Origin: Tulasnella sp. 424
Taxonomy: Eukaryota > Basidiomycota > Agaricomycetes > Cantharellales > Tulasnellaceae
Reading direction: 5' to 3'
NCBI GenBank assembly: GCA_019633425.1
Contig: WSUB01000157.1
Location: 29,170 to 93,169 of the forward strand
DNA length: 64,000 nucleotides
Each line of letters starts with the position of its first letter. The first letter of the stretch is position 1. Below, piece after piece: positions 55,533 to 64,000 of this stretch. The position numbers and the translations under genes are program-made. The notes under the pieces are model-generated. The model searched no databases and had not been told where the DNA came from. It worked only from the letters and a program-made list of their open reading frames with translations.

Positions 55533-58359
55533 GGTTGGTATGGGGGAGAGTGCCGAAAAGGACTGGAGGTAGCAAGTTTTCTTTTGCTTTGGAAGTACCC
55601 GGTGAAGGATGCTGTTTGAATGGCATTTTCAGCCTTGGCCTTTATAGATCTTCTAAGCATTGAGCAGGGAGAAAATCCGGGCACTCACCAAGCGATCAAA
55701 CGCTTCTGTACATCAAAAGAACACAATTTTTGGTAGACTTGAGAATATGTCAAGCGAGAGACCTGCAATGAGTTAACTTCTCCGAACTTGGGACGTTCCT
55801 TGGCAGCCGCGAACCAGACATCCTCGCTGAACCGAAATGTGTCCGTGACTTGCCCAGCGAAAACGCAGCGCGGACGAACAAGGTCAATGGTCACGGGCCT
55901 TGGCAAGCGGCATTGATGTTAGATGAGAACGTCTTGCCGAGTTCCTCATGTCTTGCGAAGGGACGCGGCAAGAAGCCGTGACTGCGGATCGGTCACCTAT
56001 AAATGGCATGCCGAACCCGCCGGTTTCGAATTCACCTGTAGACCGGATAAAATCGGCCAAGAGAGTCTTGGCTTGCAGCTCTACATGTCCTCCAATGGTA
56101 TGCCAGTCCACAAGGGGTTCGCAGACGGTCTTGGCTTCGTTTCACCGAGCCCAGTCACCCGGTTGCAGACCAGAAGCGTCATATATCAGCAGGCAACTTC
56201 GACGGGAATACATCGCCAGGCATTGCGTTGGCTAGGATGCCCGGTGCGGGTTGGTCTTAATATCTCATTCGCGTCGATGGTGACGTCCGACCCCAGGATT
56301 GAGGAGAGTAAATCGGTGCTTTGTCGTTTCGTTCATGGAATGTCGGGAGTAGGCGGTGCATAGCAGACGTCATCTCTGCGGAGACGTGCTGACGTCGGCC
56401 CTCCGAAGTGACAGCCTCGTTGATTACAGGAGGAATAGCTTGACGTTTCTTGAGGACGGCACAGCGGTTGGAGGCTACATGATACATCCCAATCTGGACT
56501 GGGGTCGTGCCACAAGACCAAATACGCGCACACGTGAAGATGCTTGGCTTCGGTGTCATAAAACCTCCGAGAATGTCGATTACAGGTTGAGCTTCGCCTC
56601 CAATGCGAGTAGCCTATCAGGGCGTGGGGGGCGGGGTGAACATGTCTGCGTGGTGGAAGCTGCGCAATGACCGTACCATCACCAAGCATTCCCCTCCGTG
56701 CCATGACCAAACGCCCGAGTCCCACAAGAGAACTGCAGTGAATACGACCTTTGACGTTGAGTGGGACGATTTTGTGTCGAGCTCCAGAGGATTTTTGGCT
56801 TCACTCCTATCTCTCTAGCGGAAAGGGGCCGTGCGGGATCTGGGCGTTGAACATACCACCAAGGCGGACCTTGTTCATGGAGACAGCTTCTGCTCTGCCC
56901 TTAAGTTCGTACTCTGGCAATGTGAAGCTCGAGGGTGGTAGGGGTGGAGAGGACAGTATATCGATTCGGGGTCTTCACCGCTCACAAGGGCCTCCAGAAT
57001 CGATGGCGCAATATTGCGTAGTCAGCCTGTAGGCAACATCCACACTGAAATTTGATCTCTTCCTGTCATCGTCACTATCGGCATATTGGTTAGAGTGTCG
57101 ACTGGTTGACGGGAGAAGACTGGGCTCTGAAGGGGATCAAAAGGCGGAACCATGATTGCTCCACCAGCGACTCTCTTACTTATACGCACTCCAAGCACGC
57201 CCAGATAAGGACTCGGAGTAACAGTGAGAGACAGGGTTTACAAAACGTCAAAGCGTCGAGGCGGTCCCGCAAATGCCCACGTATGCCAAGCGCAAGCGCT
57301 GTCGATCGGTTCCGGAGCACATCGGGACACGGTAAATTACGTTAATTGATCTGCAAGACACACACCAGGATGAGAACGATTTTCAGGACGTATCTATGCC
57401 TTGTTGGTCGCAGATTTATGGAGTACCAAGGGCGAATGCCATAGACAAGGTGGTTGAAATCCTAAAAGAACTGGCACTTGGCTATAGAATCTTGGTGGGC
57501 CAAGTGCACGGGGAAACCTCCGAGCGTCGTCGATTCCGCCGAAGTAGCTGTTGGTCCTCGGAAGAGCCAAACCCGAGAGGCAGAGAACCACTCATCTGCC
57601 TTGGAGGCAGTACTATGAAGCTCTCCGTCGAAGGGTGGTTGAAGTGCCAAGGAAGAAGCACGAGACTCCACCAAAGGGGGGATCGGGGAGTCCGCCGCAC
57701 TTCACTGCGTACAGAAGGAAAGTTGAACGAAGCCAAACACCGCAGTAGCCAAGCATTTCGGTGAAGCTGGAAGACAGAGCAGGCTACATTGAGGCGAAAG
57801 AGCCAAGCACACTGGTTGGTTAGAGAGATGACTTCTCGAAGCGATCACGTGATGCCTTGTTCCCGGGCAAGGAAGCCGATTCGACCTCCACGCGACCCTA
57901 CGAAAGGCTCCATTGAACTGGTTGGCCGTGAAGGTCGGCGTCTCTGACGGGAAATGAGCCATCTTGGGGGAAAGGCAGTTGGCCGGGTTCTATCGTAACT
58001 CATTGCCCCCTCCTGAACGACCACACGCGGAGAATTATAGGGGTCTCGTGTGCCAGTAGGGAGATGATCCGGTGAAGTAGAGAAACGATAGCTCTTGAAT
58101 GACGAAATAATTGCCGGACCCCAGGCGGTAAACGGGCTCGTCGTGTCACTCTGTTGGGACTCTTTTAACCTTGTTACTTTTCCCGGACGGTATATGCACA
58201 ATAGGCGCCGCACACCTCACAGCTCGAATTCTGGAACGGGTTGAGGAGCTTTCATTATAGTTCGTATCGCAGTTGACACTCTACAACTAGTCACGCTGTC
58301 ACGAAACACCTGGGGAGTGGAGCTGTCCCGAAAAGTACTCCATAGATCCGGGTGCCGTT
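55533..58359. other. Long spacer, first copy
   Basis: Upstream region of GH7 copy 2 and downstream region of copy 3. Nearly the whole stretch is repeated at about 60.1-63.3 kb. It contains one instance of the 184-bp unit (about 55,785-55,955) with its paired CCAAT boxes lost, and a plus-strand open frame at 57,396-57,764 whose first ~50 codons are conserved in the other copy. No gene with splice support was found. Confidence 0.5.
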
Positions 58360-60128
58360 TTACAAGCACTGAGAGTACCAGTCTAAACAATCGAATGGCA
58401 TCGGTAAACGAGTCGTCCAATCTCCTAACTGAGTCTGACTTACCGTTCGAGTACTTGCAAGTGGTACCAGAAGCGCAGATAGTGGGGCCGCTGTCAGAAA
58501 GCCAAGGATGTCAGGGGTTATGCACCGATAGAGAAACACAAGATTTGAACGCACGTGTAGCCATTACCACCGCACTGTCCGTAGTGGGTCTGAGTGGCTC
58601 CGCTAGCAGTGGTGGTGGTAGTCCTGGTGGTAGTCGTAGTAGTGCGGCTGGTGGTGGTTTGGCCGGTGCCGCCAGGAGTCGTGGTAGGGTTTCCAGTGCT
58701 GCTGCCACTGGTGTCGTAGGTAGCGCCAACTGGGCCGACCTTGATGTTAGAGTAAGTGACCTGGGCGTTGGAAGCGCTGCTCTCGACATCGGAAGGAACA
58801 CCAGAGGTGGTCGGGCAAGTACCACGGTAGCAGCCATCCTTGGTGCAGTCGGTGGGGTAGGTCGAGTCGAGCCAGAGCATGTTGACTGCGTAGTCGTCCC
58901 AGATGGAGAGAACCAAGACGCCACCACGACCGAGAGACTCGCCCATGACTTTGAGACCGCCGTGGTTCTGGAAGGAAGTGGTGTCGCCAAAAGCAGCCTT
59001 TTGCTCGTCGCAGTAGCTGTCGGTGATCGAGTTGACCGCGTCGATGCCGCTGATCGTGTTGACAGAATTGGGGATAACGTTTCCGTTCTGAATGTAGAAT
59101 CGCTTGATCTCGGTGAGGGTACCGGTGGAACTTCCGTTGTCGGTGATGAATTGAGTGACGATGGTGAACTTGGAGCCGGTATCGACGGTCTTGCCAGGAC
59201 CGTAGAAGGTTTCGTCACCCTGGCGGTAAGAGTTGAAGTCGCAACCATCGGGATCGCAGACACCGCTGTAGCGGTCAGGAGAACCGCAATCGTCGCCAGT
59301 GCAGCGAGTCTGGCCGGTGACGTCGCAAGGGTGAGGAGTGTAAGCGGCCGAGATGGAGTTGGCCTCCCAGATGTCCATTTCGCTGCAGCAGGAGCCGTAG
59401 TTACCGGTACCAGAGTTGGTAGAAGTGCCGGTCCAGCCGACGTTGTTACACTAAGGGGGGAGAGAGATATCAGTAACTGTGTCTGGTAAGCAGGACTTGA
59501 CATCGACACAAACCTCGCCGTTGATGAACTTCAAGTCACGAGGGCACTGAGAGTCGCAGTAGCCAGTTCCGTACTTGGCACCAGCCTTGTTGTTGGGGTA
59601 CTCGGACATACCACCGTCGGCGGCCATCTCGGAGAAGTAGACGGCACCGTTGAGACCGCAAGGCAAGCTCGACAACTCGACGTCGAACGAGATTTCCTGA
59701 CCGAGCATCTTGAAGACGTTGTAGGTCGAGTCGTCGCTCATAAGGTAGACACGAGAACCGACGTTCTTGCCATTGCTGTTTGGAGTGACGAACTTGAGAG
59801 TCAGCGCATTGCCGGAAGTAGTGATACCGTAAGTGCCAGAGTAGTCAGCACCGTCGAGAGCGCACTGCTGTGCGCAACTGGCAGCGTCGGTAAGAGTGGA
59901 GTCCCACGTGTTGCCGGTATAGCAGTTGGTGTAACCACTGGTGAAGTGCGTCCAGCGCCAGTTGGCGTCGAGCGTGATCTTGCCGTTCTGGGCGGTACAT
60001 GCGCTAGGGGAAGTACACTTGTACCAGGTGAGGGCAGGGTGGGTTTCTGCCGTGTTGGTGCCGACTTGCTGAGCGGACACCGAGGCGGCGAAGGAGAGGA
60101 GAGCAGCGAGAGCAGCGGGGCGGTACAT
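58360..60128 (-). CDS. GH7 cellobiohydrolase with CBM1 (copy 3)
   Basis: Same four-exon layout as copy 2. ATG at 60128, TAA at 58362-58360, about 526 aa. Signal peptide and first residues as in copy 2 ([38 protein letters not shown]). Catalytic motif [14 protein letters not shown]. The linker differs ([20 protein letters not shown]). The CBM1 is [34 protein letters not shown], with Asn in place of Ile after GQCGG. The promoter holds a TATA box near 60,240 and a triplicated 184-bp unit 260-810 bases upstream of the start codon. That promoter difference from copy 2 could change expression. No lesion found. Confidence 0.94.
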
Positions 60129-60385
60129 GGTTGGTATTGGAGAGAGTGCCGAAAAGGACTGGAGGTAGCAAGTTTGATTTTTTGCTTTGGAAGTACCCGG
60201 TGAAGGATGCTGTTTGATGGGCTATTCAGTCTTGGCTTTTATAGATCCTCTAAGCATTGAGGAGGGAGAAAATCCGGGCATTCACCAAGCAAACAAATGC
60301 TTCTGTACATTAAAAGAACACTATTTTCGATAGACTTGAGAATATCTCAAGCGAGAGACCTCCAGTTAGTTCGACGACTTCTCCG

Positions 60386-60938
60386 AACTTGGGACGTTTC
60401 TGGGCACTCGCGAACCAGGTGACATCCCTGCTGAACCGAAATGTGTCCGTGACGTGCCCAGCGAAAACGCAGCGCGGACCAAATCGTGCGTACCAAACCG
60501 TCGAACAAGGCCAATCGTCATTGGCGTTCGCGATCGGCATTAACGCTGGATGAGAAGGTCTTGCCGAATAACTTGGGACGTTTCTGGGCACCCGCGAACC
60601 AGGTGACATCCCTGCTGAACCGAAATGCGCCCGTGACTTGCCCAGCGAAAACGCAGCGCGGACCAAATCGTGCGTACCAAACCGTCGAACAAGGCCAATC
60701 GTCATTGGCGTTCGCGATCGGCATTAACGCTGGATGAGAAGGTCTTGCCGAATAACTTGGGACGTTTCTGGGCACCCGCGAACCAGGTGACATCCCTGCT
60801 GAACCGAAATGCGCCCGTGACTTGCCCAGCGAAAACGCAGCGCGGACCAAATCGTGCGTACCAAACCGTCGAACAAGGCCAATCGTCATTGGCGTTCGCG
60901 ATCGGCATTGACGTTGGATGAGAAGGTCTTGCCGAATT
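60386..60938. repeat. Three tandem copies of a 184-bp promoter unit
   Basis: Units begin with AACTTGGGACGTTTCTGGGC at about 60,386, 60,570 and 60,754. Units 2 and 3 appear identical; unit 1 differs at a few bases. Each unit contains the inverted pair CCAATCGTCATTGG (60,511, 60,695 and 60,879). The homologous spacer of GH7 copy 2 has one unit only, with the pair destroyed. Confidence 0.92.
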
Positions 60939-63338
60939 CCTCATGTCTTGCGAAGGGACGCGGCAAGAAGCCGTGACTGCGGATCGGTCACCTATAAATG
61001 GCATGCCGGGCTCGCCGGTTTCGAATTCACCTTGAGACTGGATAAAATTAACCAAAAGCGTCTTGGATCACAGCTCTACATGTCCTCCAATAGCAAGCCA
61101 GTCCACAAGAGGCTCGCAGGCGGTATTGGCTTCGTTTCCCCGAGCCCAGTCATCCGGTTGCAGAGCAGAAGCATTATACATCAGCGGGCGGCTTCGACGG
61201 GAATACATCGCCAAGCATTGTGTTGGCTAGGATGTCCGGTACGGGTTGGTCCTAATGTCTCATTCGCGTCGATGGTGAGTTCCGACCCCAGGATTGAGGA
61301 GAGTAAATCGGTGCTTTGTCGTTTCGTTCGTGAAATGTCGGTGCTTAGCAGACGTTACTTCTGCGGAAACGGGCTGACGTTGGCCCTCCGAAGTGACAGC
61401 CTCGTTGATTACAGGAGGAATATCTTGACGTTTCTTGAGGACGGCGCAGCGGGGGAGGCAACATCCTAATCTGGACTGTGGTCGTGCCACAAGACCAAAT
61501 ACGTGCACACGTAAAGATGCCTGGCCTGGTGTCGCAAAACCTCCGAGATTGTCAATTATAGGTTGAGCTTCGCTTCCAATGCGAGTAGCCTATCAGGGCG
61601 TGGGGAGCGCGTTAAGCATGTCTGGTTGATGGAAGCTGCGCAATAACCGTACCATCACCAAGCGTTACCTCTCTGCCTTCACCTAACGCCCAAGTCCTAC
61701 AAGAGAGCTGCAGTGACTACGAGCTTTGAAGCTCAGTGAAATGAGCTGGTGTCGAACTCCGGAGGATTTTTGGCCCCGCCCCTGCCTCTGCGGCGGAAAG
61801 GGCCCGTGCAGGATCTGGATGACATAGGTGCGCGTGAACATACCACCAAGGCGAACCTTGTTCATGGAGATAGCTTCTGCTCTGCCTTCAAGTTGTCCTC
61901 TGGCAATATGAAGCTCGAGGGTGGTAGCGGTGGAGAGGACAATATATCGATTCGCCGTCTTTAACGCTCACAAAGGCCTTCAGAATACGATGGCGCAATA
62001 TTGCGTAGTCATCATGTAGACAACATCCACACTGAACTTTGATCTCTTCCTGTCATCGTCACTATTGGCATATGGGTTGGAGTGTCGACTGGTTGACGAG
62101 AGAAGACTGGGCTTTGAGGGGGCCCAAAAGGCGGAACCTCGATTGCTCCGCCCGCGACTCTCTTACTTATACGCACTCCAAGCACGCCCAGATAAGGACT
62201 CGGAGTAACAGCGAGAGACAGGGTTTATAAAGTGTCGAGGCGGTCCCCGCAAATGCCCACGTATGCCAAGCGCAAGCGCTGTCGATCGGTTCCGGAGCAC
62301 ATCGGGACACGGTAAATTGCATTAATTGATCTGCAAGACACACACCAGGATGAGAACGATTTTCAGGACGTATATATGCCTTGTCGGTCGCAGATTTATA
62401 GAGCAGCAAAGCCTAATGTCATGGATGAGGTAGTCAAAGTTCTAAGAGAATTGGTAGTTGGCTATAGAGTCTTGGCGGGCCAGGTGCACGGCGAAACCTC
62501 CGAGCGTCGTCGATTCCGCCGAAGTAGTTGTCGGTCCTCGGAAAGGGCCAAACCCGAGAGGCAGAGAACCATTCATTTGCCTTGGACACGGTACTATGAA
62601 GCGCTTCCGGTGGAAGGCCGGTTAAAGGGCGGTTGAAGTGCCAAGGAGCACGAGGCTCCACCAAAGGGGGGAACGGAGAGTCCGCCGCACTTCACCGCAT
62701 ACACAAGGAAGGTTGAGCGAAGCCAAACACCGCAGCACCCAAGCAATTCAGTGAAGCTGGAAGATAGGGCAGGCTACATTGACGCGAAAGAGCCAAGCAG
62801 ACTGGTCGGCTGGGGAGAAGGTGCAGGATCAATCACGTGATGCCTTGTTTCCGGGCGAGGAAGCCGGTTCGACCCCGACTAAAGGCTCCATTGATCTGGT
62901 TACCCGTAAAAGTCGGCCTCTTTGACGGGAGATGAGCCATCTTGGGGGAAAGGCAGTTGGCTAGGTTCTATCGTAACTCATTGCCCGCTCCTGAATGACC
63001 GCATTCGGAGAAATTATTGGGATGTCGTGTGCCAGTAGGGAGTTCATCCGGTGAAGTAGAGAAACGATAGCTGTTGAACGACGGAATAATTGCCAGACTC
63101 CAGACGGTCAACGGGCTCGTCGTGTCACTCTGATGGGACTCTTTTGACCTGGTTACTTTACCCGGACGGTTTATGCACAATAGGCGCCGCACATCTCACA
63201 TCTCGAATTCTGGAACAAGTTGAGGAGCTTTCATTAGAGTTCGTATCGCAGTTGACACTCTACAACTAGTCACGCTGTTACGGAACACCTGGGGAGTGGA
63301 GCTGTCCCGAAAAATACTCCATAGCTCCGGGTTCCGAT
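60939..63338. other. Long spacer, second copy
   Basis: Second instance of the duplicated spacer. It ends with the 3' flank of GH7 copy 4, nearly the same as the flank of copy 3. A plus-strand frame at 62,376-62,636 corresponds to 57,396 in the first copy. No gene with splice support. Confidence 0.5.
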
Positions 63339-64000
63339 TTACAAGCACTGAGAGTAGTATTCTAAACAATCGAATAGCATCAGTAAAAGAGTCGTCCGAT
63401 CTCCTAAATGAGTCTGACTTACGGCTGGAGTACTTGCAAGTGTAAGGAGAAGCGCAGACAGTGGGGCCGCTGTCAGAAAGCCAAGGATGTCAGAGGTTAT
63501 GCACTGATAGAAAAACACAAGAATTGAACGCACGAGTAGTTTTGGCCTCCGCACTGTCCGTAGTGGGTCTGGGTTGCTGGGGCAACACTGGTGGTGGTCC
63601 TGGGGGTAGTCGTGGTGGTGTGAGTCGTGGTGGTGGTGTGAGTCGTAGTGGTGGTCGTTTGGCCGGTGCCGCGAGTAGTCGTGGTAGTCGTTCCAGTAGT
63701 GCCGCCAGTGTTGTAGGTAGCGCCAACTGGGCCAACCTTGATGTTGGAGTAAGTGACCTGGGCGTTGGAAGCGCTGCTCTCGACATCGGAAGGAACACCA
63801 GAGGTGGTCGGGCAAGTACCACGGTAGCAGCCATCCTTGGTGCAGTCGGTGGGGTAGGTCGAGTCGAGCCAGAGCATGTTGACTGCGTAGTCGTCCCAGA
63901 TGGAGAGAACCAAGACACCACCACGGCCGAGAGACTCGCCCATGACTTTGAGACCACCGTGGTTCTGGAAGGAAGTGGTGTCGCCGAAAGCAGCCTTTTG
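63339..64000 (-). CDS. GH7 cellobiohydrolase with CBM1 (copy 4, cut by the window end)
   Basis: Only the 3' part lies in the window; stop TAA at 63341-63339. The catalytic-domain end ([40 protein letters not shown]) is nearly the same as in copies 2 and 3. The linker is the longest Thr run of the set ([20 protein letters not shown]). The CBM1 is [34 protein letters not shown], with Tyr-Tyr near the end as in copy 1. The exon junctions inside the CBM1 match copies 2 and 3. Catalytic glutamates lie beyond the window. Confidence 0.93.
   Translation of the reverse strand, partial: KGCFRRHHFLPEPRWSQSHGRVSRPWWCLGSLHLGRLRSQHALARLDLPHRLHQGWLLPWYLPDHLWCSFRCREQRFQRPGHLLQHQGWPSWRYLQHWRHYWNDYHDYSRHRPNDHHYDSHHHHDSHHHDYPQDHHQCCPSNPDPLRTVRRPKLLVRSILVFFYQCITSDILGFLTAAPLSALLLTLASTPAVSQTHLGDRTTLLLMLFDCLEYYSQCL

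Noticed and set aside
60960..61060. GGTTTCGAATTCACC, again tRNA-like, in the GH7 spacers (also near 56,030).
   Set aside because: No cloverleaf can be drawn; it is part of the duplicated spacer.

Overview
The window looks like nuclear DNA of a filamentous basidiomycete, most likely a wood- or litter-decaying Agaricomycete. Genes are dense, with many GT-AG introns of about 50-90 bp, short exons, TATA boxes and no operons. The most recognisable genes are plant cell wall degraders: four GH7 cellobiohydrolases with CBM1 cellulose-binding tails (one cut by the window end) and four AA9 lytic polysaccharide monooxygenases (LPMOs). No tRNA, rRNA or CRISPR was recognised, and no intact transposon.

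Layout. 1-8.0 kb: a gene-poor stretch with three apparently intact genes for stand-alone double-stranded-RNA-binding-domain (dsRBD) proteins of about 102-111 aa, a possible fourth relic, and a five-exon PIH1 (R2TP co-chaperone) gene. 8.4-16.5 kb: tandem array of four AA9 genes on the minus strand, each rebuilt here as ten exons, with decayed AA9 3' ends and duplicated promoter blocks in the gaps. 17.4-18.0 kb: mitochondrial F1-ATPase inhibitor. 18.2-35.8 kb: an expanding and decaying family of predicted mitochondrial, single-membrane-span, helical proteins (one complete copy, one shortened open copy, three broken copies), interleaved with a vacuolar carboxypeptidase S-like gene and two copies of an unrecognised gene; much of this is a tandem segmental duplication of several kb. 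37.8-44.3 kb: a small secreted protein, a protein kinase fused to TPR repeats, and a propeller-like protein of uncertain 5' end. 44.3-48.8 kb: no supportable gene. 48.8-64 kb: GH7 genes, a single-pass membrane protein with a Pro/Ser/Thr-rich outer part, and long duplicated spacers; the promoter of the third GH7 gene carries a 184-bp unit three times.

How the genes work together. AA9 enzymes cut crystalline cellulose oxidatively and GH7 cellobiohydrolases run along the chain ends, so the two arrays, about 32 kb apart, serve one process. The middle is dominated by mitochondrial functions. The least described items are the small dsRBD family with a conserved phase-1 intron, and the mitochondrial family, whose copies share a PUF-like motif in the 3' UTR that is altered in one broken copy. 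All gene models were built by hand from reading frames and splice signals; exon ends may be off by a few bases.
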